Positions 23,490 through 32,745 of a stretch of 32,745 nt of DNA are shown here, in pieces. The notes below the pieces were generated by a model. That model was not told where the DNA came from. It saw only the letters and a program-made list of their open reading frames with translations, and searched no databases. Origin of the DNA: Zoogloea sp. (GTDB lineage: Bacteria > Pseudomonadota > Gammaproteobacteria > Burkholderiales > Rhodocyclaceae). The stretch is from NCBI GenBank assembly GCA_016789125.1, contig JAEUNU010000220.1:1-32745 (forward strand), written 5' to 3'. The translations under genes and the position numbers were made by a program. The number at the start of each line of letters is the position of its first letter. Positions within the stretch are counted from its first letter, which is position 1.

Positions 23490-25067
23490 TCAAGGGCGCG
23501 CCCGGCGCAGCGCCTCGTCGAGGGCTGCGTCGTGGCCGTAGATGTCCGGGTAGAACATCACCCGCCCGTCCGGCGCCACCCCCACAGTGCTGTAGGCGAG
23601 CACCACCCGCAGCGGCTCGCGCAGGCGCAGGGTGCTTGAAGTGCCCCGCATCATCGCCTCGCGGATGCGGATCTCGTCCCATCCGGGCACGCCCGCAAGC
23701 ACGAAGCCCGCCAGCGCCACCGGCGCCTCGACGCGGATGCAGCCGTGGCTGAAGTCCCGCCGCGGGCGGGCAAACAGCCCCCGCGAGGGCGTGTGGTGCA
23801 GGTAGATGTTTTCGTCGTTGGGAAACACGAACTTGATGTCGCCCAGCGCATTCTTCGGCCCCGGCCGCTGGCGGATGCGCAGCCGACCGCGCAGCACGGC
23901 GTCCAGGTTTTCCGCCGTCAGCGTGGTCAGGGCACGGCCGTCACCATCGACGAACTCGAAGCCCTGGCGGGCGAAGTAAGCCGGGCTGCGCTGCAGCCTG
24001 GGCACCAGCTCGGCCTGGGCAATGGAAGGCGGCACGTTCCAGTAGGGGCTGAACTCGATGAAGCGCATGTCCTCGGCGAAGAGCGGCGTGCGGGTGTCGA
24101 GGGCCTTGCCGACGATCACCCGCATCTGCAGCGCCAGCGTGGCCCGGCGGCCCTCCACCGTGTAGGCCCGCAGCATGAACTCGGGCACATTCACCACGAT
24201 GCTCCGCGGCGCCCGCAGACGCGGCGTCCAGCGCAGGCGCTCGAGACTCAGTTCGATCTGGTGCACCCGGCGCGCCGGTGCCACCTCCAGCTGGACGAGG
24301 GTCGCGCGGCCGATCACCCCGTCGGCGGCCAGGCCGTGGCGCGCCTGGAAAGCCCTGAGGCCCGCCACCACCTCGCCTTCATAGCGGCCCGGCAAGCGGG
24401 CCCTTGCCGGCAGGTCGCCCAGGGCCACCAGGCGCCGGGCCAGATCACCGACGCCGGCCCAGGCCTGCCCGGGCTCCAGCTTGCGCCCCGGCAGCGGCGG
24501 CAGCGGCGCCGCCCACAAGCCGCCGCGCAGGGGATCTTCGGCGATCTCCCGATACATCCCGAGGGCCCGCCGCAGGCCCGGGTAATCGGGCTGAGCCGGC
24601 GCCGCGCCATGCACCGCGTCGGCCAGCCGCCCCGCCGCCAAGGCCGCACGCAGCAGCCCGGCCGGGTCGAAGCCCTCGTCGCGCTCCAACTGCTGGCCGG
24701 CCTGGGTCGACATCTGATCGATGCGGCCGCCATGCAGGTCGGCCAGGTAGCGCCGCATGGCCCGGGTAAGGGCCGCGTCGAGGGCACGCAGCCCGACCGC
24801 GTCGAAGGCCTCGGCGCCGGCCAATTGCCGCGCGAGCCCATCGGCATCGTAGTCGGCGGGCGCCAGCCCGTCGGCCTCGGCCGCCAGCAGGAAACCCAGC
24901 GCCTGGTAGGCCGCCTCGCTCGGGCGCCCGTCGGCAAACCAGGTGGGCCCTTCGTCCTGGGCCGCAGCCCAGGCCGCGAACATGCAGCACAGGCCGCCCA
25001 CCGCCAGGCGGCAGACGCTGCGCAGGTGGCGCAGCCATCCCAAAACGCTCGGATCACAACGGGCCAT
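23490..25067 (-). CDS. L,D-transpeptidase, YcbB/LdtD type
   Basis: This 525-aa periplasmic enzyme makes 3-3 peptidoglycan cross-links. The N-terminus has a hydrophobic signal (about 15-36, ending AWAAA). A scaffold region follows, then a peptidoglycan-binding-like segment (GEVVAGLRAFQARHGLAADGVIG, with IGRATL). The YkuD catalytic domain carries NDENIYLHHTPSRGLF and the active-site SHGCIRV with nucleophile C443. The length and the insertion inside the catalytic domain fit YcbB rather than short YkuD proteins. The gene is divergent from the giant repeat protein and convergent with cytochrome b561. A role with dacB in envelope remodelling is plausible, but the two genes are 20 kb apart. Confidence 0.93.
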   Translation of the reverse strand: MARCDPSVLGWLRHLRSVCRLAVGGLCCMFAAWAAAQDEGPTWFADGRPSEAAYQALGFLLAAEADGLAPADYDADGLARQLAGAEAFDAVGLRALDAALTRAMRRYLADLHGGRIDQMSTQAGQQLERDEGFDPAGLLRAALAAGRLADAVHGAAPAQPDYPGLRRALGMYREIAEDPLRGGLWAAPLPPLPGRKLEPGQAWAGVGDLARRLVALGDLPARARLPGRYEGEVVAGLRAFQARHGLAADGVIGRATLVQLEVAPARRVHQIELSLERLRWTPRLRAPRSIVVNVPEFMLRAYTVEGRRATLALQMRVIVGKALDTRTPLFAEDMRFIEFSPYWNVPPSIAQAELVPRLQRSPAYFARQGFEFVDGDGRALTTLTAENLDAVLRGRLRIRQRPGPKNALGDIKFVFPNDENIYLHHTPSRGLFARPRRDFSHGCIRVEAPVALAGFVLAGVPGWDEIRIREAMMRGTSSTLRLREPLRVVLAYSTVGVAPDGRVMFYPDIYGHDAALDEALRRARP

Positions 25068-25329
25068 CAGCCAATCCCCGCCCCTGCCCTGCCTTTTTTC
25101 TCACCACTATCACACGACATTGGCAATAGATATTTCTGATAGTTGTGTCTTTATCCGAAAAAACACCTGCCAACCCCTGTCGTGATTTTTTACACCCGAT
25201 GGTCTGCAAGGACACCATGCCTCGGGTTCCTATCGGTTTTTCCGAATGGCATCAAAATTGCTATCCAAGCTCTTCGACAGTGATGCCGAGCCCGCGTCAC
25301 GAGCCTAACCGATCCGAAGAGGTGCCCTC
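25068..25329. promoter_or_regulatory. AT-rich divergent intergenic region upstream of the giant gene
   Basis: This 262-nt gap is far more AT-rich than the rest of the window (for example 25115-25200). A CRP-like match CGTGA-TTTTTT-ACACC lies at 25181-25196; its right half differs from consensus at one position. The dyad TCGG-TTTTT-CCGA is at about 25236-25248. No clear -35/-10 pair stands out. Promoters for both the L,D-transpeptidase and the giant gene should lie here. Confidence 0.3.
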
Positions 25330-28300
25330 ATGAGCTACGTTTATGGTGAAGAACGCGTTAACGCCTACACCGTCGATTACCAGTATGCGCCGAGCGTCTC
25401 ACCTCTCGCAGGTGGCGGCTACGTGGTGGTGTGGACCTCCCGAGAGCAGGACGGCAGCAACGACGGCATCTACGCCCAGCGCTTCACTGCCTCGGGGCTC
25501 CCGACCGGGCCGGAGTTCCGCCTCAACACCACCACCGCCAATAACCAGCTCGAACCCAAGGTGAGCGGCCTCTCCGACGGCAGCTTCGCGGTGGTGTGGA
25601 CCGACCGCAGTGGCGCCGACGGCAGCAGCTACGGCGTTTACATGCAGCGCGTCAGCGCAGCGGGGCAGTTGCTGGGCGGCGAGCAGAAGGTCAACACTTT
25701 CACGACCAACGACCAGGGCCAGCCGAGCATCGCCGCCTACACCGGCGGCTACGTCGTCACCTGGTATTCCAACGGCCAGGATGGCAGCGGCTACGGGGTG
25801 TACGCCCAGCGCTTCGACAACGCCGGCACCCCGGTGCCGACGGGCGGCAGCAACGAATTCCGCGTCAACACCGTCACCAGCAGCAACCAGTACGAGCCCG
25901 ACGTGGCGGCCTTCGCCGACGGCCGCTTCGTCGTCGTGTGGCGCTCCGAGGGCCAGGACGGCAGCGGCGCCGGCGTGTATGCCCAGCGCTACAACGCCGA
26001 CGGCAGCACGGCCGGCGGCGAGTTCCGGGTCAATTCGACCACCTCGAGCGGCCAGTACGAAGCCCGGGTGGCGGCCCTCGACGGCGGCGGCTTCGTCGTC
26101 GTGTGGCGCTCCGACAGCCAGGACGGCAGCGGTGCGGGCGTTTACGGGCAGCGCTACGACGCCGCCGGCGCCGCGGCGGGGGGCGAGTTCCGGGTCAACG
26201 AGAGCACCGCAGGCAACCAGTACCAGCCCGACGTAGCGGCCCTCGCGGGCGGCGGCTTCGCGGTCACCTGGTACAACGACAACTACGACACCTCCGGCAG
26301 CGGCTCCTACCAGGACGTCTACGTGCGCGAATACGCCGGCGACGGCACCGCGCTCACCGGGCAGCTCAAGGCCAACACCCCGACCGCCAGCCAGAGCACC
26401 CAGTCCGAGCCGGCCGTCGCCAGCCTGGGCAGCGGCAACTACGTGGTGGTGTGGCGCTCCGACGGCCAGGACGGCAGCCAGAGCGGCGTTTACCAGCAGC
26501 TCTTCGGCGACGCCGCCGAGCTGCCCCGCCAGGCCAGCCCCAGCCTGGGCGACTTCGCCGGCACCCTCGCCTTCGGCGAAAACCTGGTCAATGCCACACC
26601 GCAGATCATCGACCCGGCGGTGAGCCTCCTCGACCTCGACTCCGCCAACCTCGACGGCGGCCGTGTCGAAATTTTTTACACGCAATTCGGCAGCGCCGAA
26701 GACCAGCTCGGCGTGCGCAACCAGGGCACCGGCGTGGCGCAGATCGGCGTGTCGGGCAGCACCGTCAGCTACAACGACGGCAGCGGCGCGGTGGCCATCG
26801 GCACCCTCAGCGGCGGCACCAATGGCAACATGCTCACGGTCAGCCTCAACGCCAACGCCTCTGTCGATGCGGTCGAGGCCCTGATCCAGAACCTCACCTA
26901 CGCCAACAGCTCCAACAGTCCGCAGGCCAGCCGCACGGTCACCCTGCGCGTCTACGACGGTGACGGCGGCACCAGCAACGCCGGGTCGGTGCAGCTCAAC
27001 GTAGTGCGCGAGATCGACGGCACCCCGCTCGCCCACGGCGAAGAGCGGCTCAACACCTACACCCCGAGCACCCAAGAATGGCCCTCGGCGGCCACCCTGG
27101 CCGACGGCAGCTACGTCGTGGCCTGGGTTTCCAGCGGCCAGGACGGTAGCGGCGACGGCGTCTATGCCCAGCGCTTCGCCAGCAACGGCGAAGCACTGGG
27201 CCCCGAATTCAGCATCAATACCCTCGCCGGTGGCAATCAGTACTGGCCGCAGATCGCTGCCCTCTCCGACGGCGGCTTCGTCATCACCTGGCAGGACGAC
27301 GCCGGCAACGACGGCAGCGGCTGGGGCGTCTTCGGCCGCCGCTTCGATGGCGCCGGGCTGCCCCGGGACGCCAGCCAGTTCCTCGTCACAACCACCACCG
27401 CCAGCACCCAGTACCACGACGGTGTCGCCGCCTACGCTGGTGGCTTTGCTGCCGTGTGGTCCACGGGCAACGACATCTACCTGCAGCGCTTCACCAACGA
27501 CGGTGTAAAGGCCGGTAGCGAAACCCTGGTCAGCACCGTCCCCGGCGGCGGCACCGCCCAGGGCGGCAACCAGTACGTGCCCGACGTCGCGGCCTGGGCC
27601 AACGGCAACCTGGTCATCGTCTGGCAGGACAGCGGCGCCAACGACGGCAACGGCTACGGTGTCTATGGCCGGCTGTACAACGCCACCAGCGGCACCTTCG
27701 GCAGCACTTTCCTGGTGAACACCACCACCGTCGGCAACCAGTCCTACGCCGCCCATGGTGACTACGCCGCCAACGTGACAGTGCTCGCCAACGGCGACTT
27801 CGTGGTGGTGTGGCCCTCCGACAACAACGACGCCTCCGGCTGGTCTGTCGTCGGCCAGCGCTTCAACGCGGCGGGCGTCAAGCTGGGCGGCGAGTTCGTG
27901 GTGAACGAGACCACCGCCGGCAGCCAGTACATCTCCGAGGTAACCGCCCTCTCCACCGGTGGTTTCGTCGTCAGCTTCTACAACGACAACTACGACATCA
28001 GCGGCGCTGGCACCACCGCCGACGTCTATATCCGCGAATACGACGCCAGCGGCACCCCCATCGACGGCCAGCGCAAGCTCGAATCCCCCGACAACGGCAC
28101 CGCCTACCAGCCCGCCATCGCCGACCTGGGCGGCGGCAATTTCGCGGTCGTCTACAGCAGCTACGCCACCAGCGCCAACGGCGGCAACAACACCCACGAG
28201 ATCCGCCAGCAGCTCTTCGGCGACAGCACCGCCCTGGCCCGCTCCGCCAGCCCGCAGCTGGGCGACTTCAGCGGCACCGTCACCTTTGCCGAGAACGACG

Positions 28301-31300
28301 TGAACGCCGGCCTGCAGGCCATCGACACCGCCGTCGGCCTCACCGACCCGGATTCCGGCAACTTCAACGGCGGGCGACTCGACCTCTACTACGTGCAGGG
28401 CGCCAGCGCCGAAGACCAGCTCGGCGTCATCCACGAGGGCAACGGCCCCGGCCAGATCGGCGTCTCGGGCAGCACCCTCAGCTACGGCGGGGCCGCCATC
28501 GGCACCGTGAGCGGTGGCGCCGACGGCGGCAACCTGCGCATCGACTTCACCAGCACCGCTGCCACCGTCGAGGCGGTCGAGGCCCTCATCCAGCACCTCG
28601 GCTACCGCAACGCCGACTCCAGCCCCACCGCCAGCCGAACCCTCGCCCTGCGCGTTTCCGACGGCGACGGCGGCACCAGCGACCCCAGCACGATCACCCT
28701 CAACGTCACCCAGAGCCTCGACGGCACTCCGCTCGTGCATGGCGAGGAGCAGGTCAATACCTACACCCCCGGCGCCCATAACTGGCCCGCCGCGGCCACC
28801 CTCGCCGACGGCAGCTACGTGGTCGCGTGGCAGTCCAACAGCGGCCAGGACGGTGACGGCTGGGGCATCTACGCCCAGCGCTTCGCCAACAACGGCGAGG
28901 CCATCGGGCCCGAGATGCGCGTCAACAGCCTCGTCGGCGGCAGCCAGAGCTGGGCCCAGGTGGCTGCCCTGTCCACCGGTGGCTACGTCATCACCTGGCA
29001 GGACGACGGCGCCAACGACGGCAGCGGCTACGGCGTATTTGGCCAGCGCTTCGATGCCGGCGGCAGCGCCCTCGGCGGCCAGTTCCTGATCAACACCACC
29101 ACCAGCAGCACCCAGTACCACAACAACGTCGCCGCCTACCCCGGCGGTTTTGCCGCCGTGTGGAGCACCGGCAACGACATCTACCTGCAGCGCTTCACCA
29201 ACGACGGCGCCAGGCTGGGGGCCGAGACCCTGGTCAGTACCGTGCCCGGCGGCGCCGGCGCCCAGAGCAGCAACCAGTATCTGCCCGACGTCGCCGCCTG
29301 GGGCAACGGCAACTTCATCGTCGTGTGGGCCGACGGCGGCAGCAACGACGGCAGCAGCTACGGTGTCTTCGGTCGCCTCTACGATGCCAGCACCGGCAGC
29401 TTCGGCAGCAGCTTCCTGGTCAACACCACCACCGCCAACCAGCAGACCAATCACGCCGACTACGACTTCGCCCCCAACGTGGCGGTGCTCGCCAATGGCA
29501 ACTTCGTCGTGGTGTGGCCCTCCGTGTCCAACGACAGCAGCGGCTGGTCGGTCGTCGGCCAGCGCTTCGACGCCGCCGGCAACAAGCTGGGCGGCGAGTT
29601 CGTAGTGAACGAGACCACCGCCGGCAGCCAGTACATGCCCGAAGTCACCGCCCTCTCCACCGGTGGCTTCGTCGTCAGCTTCTACAACGACAACTACGAC
29701 ATCAGTGGCGGCGGCACCACCGCCGACGTCTATATCCGCGAATACGATGCCAGCGGCAATCCCATCGACGGCCAGCGCAAGCTCGAGTCCCCCGACAATG
29801 GCACCGCCTACGAGCCCGCCATCGCCGACCTGGGCGGCGGTAACTTCGCGGTTGTGTACAGCAGCTACGCCACCAGCGCCAACGGCGGCAACAACACCCA
29901 CGAGATCCGCCAGCAGCTCTTCGGCGACAGCACCGCCCTGGCCCGCTCTGCCAGCCCGCTGCTGGGCGACTTCACCGGCACCGTCACCTTCGTCGAGAAC
30001 GACGTGAACGCCGGCCTGCAGGCCATCGACACCGCCGTCGGCCTCACCGACCCGGATTCCGGCAACTTCCAGGGCGGGCGGCTCGACCTCTACTACGTGC
30101 TGGGCGGCAGTGCCGAAGACCAGCTCGGCGTGATCCACGAGGGCAACGGCCCCGGCCAGATCGGCGTCTCGGGCAGCACCCTCAGCTACGGCGGGGCCGC
30201 CATCGGCACCGTGAGCGGCGGCGCCGACGGCGGCAACCTGCGCATCGACTTCACCAGCACCGCTGCCACCATCGAGGCGGTCGAGGCCCTCATCCAGCAC
30301 CTCGGCTACCGCAACGCCGACTCCAGCCCCACCGCCAGCCGAACCCTCGCCCTGCGCGTCTCCGACGGCGACGGCGGCACCAGCGACCCCAGCACGATCA
30401 CCCTCAACGTCACCCAGAGCCTCGACGGCACCCCGCTCGTGCATGGCGAGGAGCAGGTCAACACCTTTACCTTCGACTACCAGTGGTCGCCCGCCGTGGC
30501 CGCGCTCAGTGGTGGCGGTTATGTGACGACCTGGATCTCCCGCAGCCAGGACGGCGCCGCCAATGAAGATGGCGTCTTCGCCCAGCGCTTCCTCGATAAC
30601 GGCGTGGCCGTCGGCCCCGAATTCCGGGTGAACACCAGCACCGCCGGCAACCAGCGCGAGGTCAAGGCCGCCGGCCTCGCCGACGGCAGCTTCGTGATCA
30701 CCTGGACCGACCAGAGCAGCAACGCCGACGGCAGCAGCTACGGCGTCTATGCCCGCCGCTTCGACGCCAGCGGCGCTGCCTCGGGCGTGCAATTCCTGGT
30801 CAATAGCGCGTCCACCAGCAGCACCCAGGAGCAACCCGCCATCGGCGCCTTTGCCGGCGGTGGCTATGTCATCACCTGGCAATCGAGCGCCACCCTCGCC
30901 AATGGCGGCGATGGCAGCGGCAACGGCGTCTTTGCCCAGCGCTTCGGCACCGATGGCACGCCGATCGGCGCCTTCTTCCGTGTCAACACCACGACCAGCG
31001 GCAGCCAGTACGAGAGCGACGTGGCCACCCACGCCGACGGCAGCTTCGTCGTCAGCTGGCGCTCCGACGGCCAGGACGGCAGCGGCGCCGGCGTTTACTT
31101 CCAGCGCTTCGACGCCAGTGCCAACAAGCTCGGCCCCGAAACCCTGGCCAACACCCTCACCGCCAGCAACCAGTACGAGGCCAAGGTCGCCAGCCTCGCC
31201 GGCGGCGGCTTCGTCATCGTGTGGCGCGACGACAGCGGCGCAGACGGCTCCGGCAACGCCGTCTTCGGCCAGCGCTTCGACGCGGCCGGCAACAAACTGG

Positions 31301-32745
31301 GCACCCAGTTCCTGGTCAATGAGACCACCAACGGCAGCCAGTACCAGCCCGACGTGGTGGGCCTCGACAACGGGGGCTTCGTCGTCACCTTCTACAACGA
31401 CAACTACGACATCGGCGGCAGCGGCACCAGCGCCGACGTGTACATCCGCGAATACGACGCCGGCGGCGTCGCCATCGACGGCCAGCGCAAGGTCAACAGC
31501 TTCCCGAGCAGCACCCAGTCCGAGCCCGCCATTGCCCACCTGGGCAGCGACAACTTCGTCGTCACCTGGCGCTCCGACACCCAGGACGGCAGCAACTCCG
31601 GCATCTACCAGCAGCTCTTCGGCGAGGCCGCCGAGCTCGCCCGCGGCTCGGCCGGCCCGGTGCTGGACGACGTCCGCACCCAGCGCATCCTGGTCAGCGA
31701 CGCCGCCTCGTCCTTCTACGCCGGCAACCCGCAGCTCATCGACGGCGACGTGGACGTGCAGGACGCCGACTCCGCCAACTTCGACGGCGGCAGCCTCATC
31801 GTCACGCTACTCAACGGCGCCACCGCGAGCGAAGCCCTGGGCATCCGCAACCAGGGCACCGGCGCCTTCCAGATCGGCGTGTCGGGCAGCGACGTCAGCT
31901 TCGGCGGCACCGTGATCGGCAGCTTCACCGGCGGCGGCGCCGGCAACGGCCTGCTCACCGTCACCTTCAACGCCAGCGCCACCCCGCTGGCGCTGCGCGC
32001 CCTGGCCCAGAACATCACCTACCAGAACACCACGCCGCCCTCCGGCACCACCGACCGCTACGTGGGCTTCCGCCTCACCGACGGCGACGGCGGCACCAGC
32101 AACGCGGCAACGGTGGAAGTCCAGATCCAGCCCACCCTGGCGCCCGCCGCGGTGGTGGTGGACGACCTCGAAACCAGCGTCACCCTCAGCGAAGCCCAGG
32201 CCCAGGCCGGCGGCTTCGTGCTCGACGGCGCGGTGCAGGTTAACTACAACGGTGCCGGCAACTTCAACACCGGCACCCTCACGGTCTCCTACCTCAGCAG
32301 CACCAGCCGTGTGGACGACCAGCTCGCCATCCGCAACCAGGGCAGCGGCGCCAACGAGGTGGGCATCTCCGGCACCGCGGTGAGCTTTGAAGGCACCCAG
32401 ATCGGCACCCTCAGCGGCACGCTGAACGGCGTCAATGGCAACAATCTGCAGATCACCTGGAACGCCAGCGCCACCGACCAGGGCATCGAGCGGGTCATCG
32501 AAAACCTCACCTACAGCACCACCTCGGACGGGCCCAATGCCAGCCGCAACATCCGCTTCGTGCTGACCGACAGCACCGGCGCCGCGAGCACCGCCCGCGA
32601 CATGCAGATCAACGTCACGCCCCAGGTCGACGGCGCCAGCCCGATCTTCGGCGAGCAGCAGGTCAACACCTACGAAGCCAACGAGCAGCACGTGCCCGTC
32701 ACCATCGGCCTGCAGGGGCCCAACAGTGGCCAGTACGTCGTCGTC
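25330..32745 (+). CDS. Giant modular repeat protein, probable type I-secreted adhesin (partial, 3' end outside window)
   Basis: The frame is open for 2472 codons to the window edge. The ATG at 25330 is preceded by AGAGGTG and an in-frame stop at 25306. There is no signal peptide (MSYVYGEERVNAYTVDYQY), which suits a type I-secreted protein with a C-terminal signal beyond the window. The protein consists of supermodules starting at 25345, 27037, 28741, 30445 and 32650. Each has seven repeats of about 50 residues with the core VAAL..GGFVVVW.S.GQDGSG.GVYAQRFD, ending with EF.VNTTT..NQY. A cadherin/Ig-like domain follows (LGDF.GT, IGVSGS, LIQ.LTY.N, SRT..LRV.DGDGGTS). The fourth supermodule has two such domains. 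Low-complexity Gly/Asp/Asn content suggests calcium binding. Adhesion or biofilm function is inferred from architecture; no export genes are visible here. Confidence 0.88.
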   Translation, partial: MSYVYGEERVNAYTVDYQYAPSVSPLAGGGYVVVWTSREQDGSNDGIYAQRFTASGLPTGPEFRLNTTTANNQLEPKVSGLSDGSFAVVWTDRSGADGSSYGVYMQRVSAAGQLLGGEQKVNTFTTNDQGQPSIAAYTGGYVVTWYSNGQDGSGYGVYAQRFDNAGTPVPTGGSNEFRVNTVTSSNQYEPDVAAFADGRFVVVWRSEGQDGSGAGVYAQRYNADGSTAGGEFRVNSTTSSGQYEARVAALDGGGFVVVWRSDSQDGSGAGVYGQRYDAAGAAAGGEFRVNESTAGNQYQPDVAALAGGGFAVTWYNDNYDTSGSGSYQDVYVREYAGDGTALTGQLKANTPTASQSTQSEPAVASLGSGNYVVVWRSDGQDGSQSGVYQQLFGDAAELPRQASPSLGDFAGTLAFGENLVNATPQIIDPAVSLLDLDSANLDGGRVEIFYTQFGSAEDQLGVRNQGTGVAQIGVSGSTVSYNDGSGAVAIGTLSGGTNGNMLTVSLNANASVDAVEALIQNLTYANSSNSPQASRTVTLRVYDGDGGTSNAGSVQLNVVREIDGTPLAHGEERLNTYTPSTQEWPSAATLADGSYVVAWVSSGQDGSGDGVYAQRFASNGEALGPEFSINTLAGGNQYWPQIAALSDGGFVITWQDDAGNDGSGWGVFGRRFDGAGLPRDASQFLVTTTTASTQYHDGVAAYAGGFAAVWSTGNDIYLQRFTNDGVKAGSETLVSTVPGGGTAQGGNQYVPDVAAWANGNLVIVWQDSGANDGNGYGVYGRLYNATSGTFGSTFLVNTTTVGNQSYAAHGDYAANVTVLANGDFVVVWPSDNNDASGWSVVGQRFNAAGVKLGGEFVVNETTAGSQYISEVTALSTGGFVVSFYNDNYDISGAGTTADVYIREYDASGTPIDGQRKLESPDNGTAYQPAIADLGGGNFAVVYSSYATSANGGNNTHEIRQQLFGDSTALARSASPQLGDFSGTVTFAENDVNAGLQAIDTAVGLTDPDSGNFNGGRLDLYYVQGASAEDQLGVIHEGNGPGQIGVSGSTLSYGGAAIGTVSGGADGGNLRIDFTSTAATVEAVEALIQHLGYRNADSSPTASRTLALRVSDGDGGTSDPSTITLNVTQSLDGTPLVHGEEQVNTYTPGAHNWPAAATLADGSYVVAWQSNSGQDGDGWGIYAQRFANNGEAIGPEMRVNSLVGGSQSWAQVAALSTGGYVITWQDDGANDGSGYGVFGQRFDAGGSALGGQFLINTTTSSTQYHNNVAAYPGGFAAVWSTGNDIYLQRFTNDGARLGAETLVSTVPGGAGAQSSNQYLPDVAAWGNGNFIVVWADGGSNDGSSYGVFGRLYDASTGSFGSSFLVNTTTANQQTNHADYDFAPNVAVLANGNFVVVWPSVSNDSSGWSVVGQRFDAAGNKLGGEFVVNETTAGSQYMPEVTALSTGGFVVSFYNDNYDISGGGTTADVYIREYDASGNPIDGQRKLESPDNGTAYEPAIADLGGGNFAVVYSSYATSANGGNNTHEIRQQLFGDSTALARSASPLLGDFTGTVTFVENDVNAGLQAIDTAVGLTDPDSGNFQGGRLDLYYVLGGSAEDQLGVIHEGNGPGQIGVSGSTLSYGGAAIGTVSGGADGGNLRIDFTSTAATIEAVEALIQHLGYRNADSSPTASRTLALRVSDGDGGTSDPSTITLNVTQSLDGTPLVHGEEQVNTFTFDYQWSPAVAALSGGGYVTTWISRSQDGAANEDGVFAQRFLDNGVAVGPEFRVNTSTAGNQREVKAAGLADGSFVITWTDQSSNADGSSYGVYARRFDASGAASGVQFLVNSASTSSTQEQPAIGAFAGGGYVITWQSSATLANGGDGSGNGVFAQRFGTDGTPIGAFFRVNTTTSGSQYESDVATHADGSFVVSWRSDGQDGSGAGVYFQRFDASANKLGPETLANTLTASNQYEAKVASLAGGGFVIVWRDDSGADGSGNAVFGQRFDAAGNKLGTQFLVNETTNGSQYQPDVVGLDNGGFVVTFYNDNYDIGGSGTSADVYIREYDAGGVAIDGQRKVNSFPSSTQSEPAIAHLGSDNFVVTWRSDTQDGSNSGIYQQLFGEAAELARGSAGPVLDDVRTQRILVSDAASSFYAGNPQLIDGDVDVQDADSANFDGGSLIVTLLNGATASEALGIRNQGTGAFQIGVSGSDVSFGGTVIGSFTGGGAGNGLLTVTFNASATPLALRALAQNITYQNTTPPSGTTDRYVGFRLTDGDGGTSNAATVEVQIQPTLAPAAVVVDDLETSVTLSEAQAQAGGFVLDGAVQVNYNGAGNFNTGTLTVSYLSSTSRVDDQLAIRNQGSGANEVGISGTAVSFEGTQIGTLSGTLNGVNGNNLQITWNASATDQGIERVIENLTYSTTSDGPNASRNIRFVLTDSTGAASTARDMQINVTPQVDGASPIFGEQQVNTYEANEQHVPVTIGLQGPNSGQYVVV
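25345..32649 (+). repeat. Four in-frame supermodules of the giant gene
   Basis: Using the recurring (H)GEE.VN.(Y/F)T block as the boundary, module lengths are 1692, 1704, 1704 and 2205 bp. All are multiples of 3. The 501-bp excess of module 4 equals one extra cadherin-like domain (about 32145-32640). Modules 1 and 4 resemble each other at their starts (DYQYAP, DYQWSP), and modules 2 and 3 resemble each other throughout. Confidence 0.85.
27037..30444 (+). repeat. Tandem 1704-bp duplication (modules 2 and 3)
   Basis: Positions n and n+1704 match over the whole unit. Similarity is moderate in the first repeats and rises strongly from about 27900/29604 onward. Over 28240-28740 versus 29944-30444 I count only around twenty differences by eye, mostly silent. 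Confidence 0.85.

Noticed and set aside
25399..31539. A 2046-codon open frame on the minus strand, antisense to the giant gene
   Set aside because: It is the mirror of GC-rich, Gly/Asp/Asn-biased repeat codons in which stops are rare. The translation is low-complexity Val/Gly/Ala/Asp text that follows the plus-strand repeats. The plus frame gives clear repeat and cadherin-like domains and a good start.

Overview
This is a GC-rich, gene-dense stretch of a proteobacterial chromosome. Gene content and protein sequence resemblance (a Rieske/cytochrome b pair, a dnaX-ybaB-recR block, a CpxR-like regulator, a DUF2237 protein, and a palindromic intergenic repeat of the CCCCCCAAGGGGGG type) suggest a betaproteobacterium, perhaps Rhodocyclales. 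That placement is inference; no rRNA marker is present.

Left part (1-9.1 kb). The window opens inside a minus-strand bc1 complex operon (Rieske protein then cytochrome b, cut by the edge). A plus-strand PBP4-type D-Ala-D-Ala carboxypeptidase diverges from it. Next come an array of 89-bp repeats and a long minus-strand series: dnaX, ybaB, recR, a CaiB-type CoA-transferase, galE and a DUF2237 gene that starts on TTG inside the galE stop. The small SRP RNA (4.5S RNA) lies just upstream of dnaX with its own promoter and terminator.

Middle part (9.1-13.1 kb). A CpxA-like kinase and CpxR-like regulator (minus strand) diverge from a CpxP/Spy-like periplasmic protein (plus strand). Their shared intergenic region holds three GTAAA half-sites exactly 10 bp apart, the textbook CpxR box, so this is very probably a complete autoregulated envelope-stress module. 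An Lrp/AsnC regulator and a DgkA-type lipid kinase follow.

Cytochrome island (13.1-21.8 kb, minus strand). Five tightly packed genes encode four di-heme c-type cytochromes (877, 682, 505 and 498 aa) and one lipoprotein. Three of the cytochromes share an HN-containing motif near the C-terminus and an ADK...FL-type tail. I could not assign the cluster to a described pathway; it is the best candidate here for an undescribed redox or oxygenase system. Its upstream region carries an operator-like 25-bp dyad and a duplicated CCGTATTGCAA box, and faces a 4,5-DOPA-dioxygenase-like gene plus a cytochrome b561 gene.

Right part (23.5-32.7 kb). A YcbB-type L,D-transpeptidase diverges from a giant gene that runs off the window (at least 2472 codons). 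The giant protein has no signal peptide and consists of supermodules of about 568 residues. Each has exactly seven repeats of roughly 50 residues followed by a cadherin/Ig-like domain; the last complete one has two such domains. Seven repeats per unit suggests a string of seven-bladed beta-propellers. The module order looks like A-B-B-A, with the two B modules nearly identical in their cadherin-like part.
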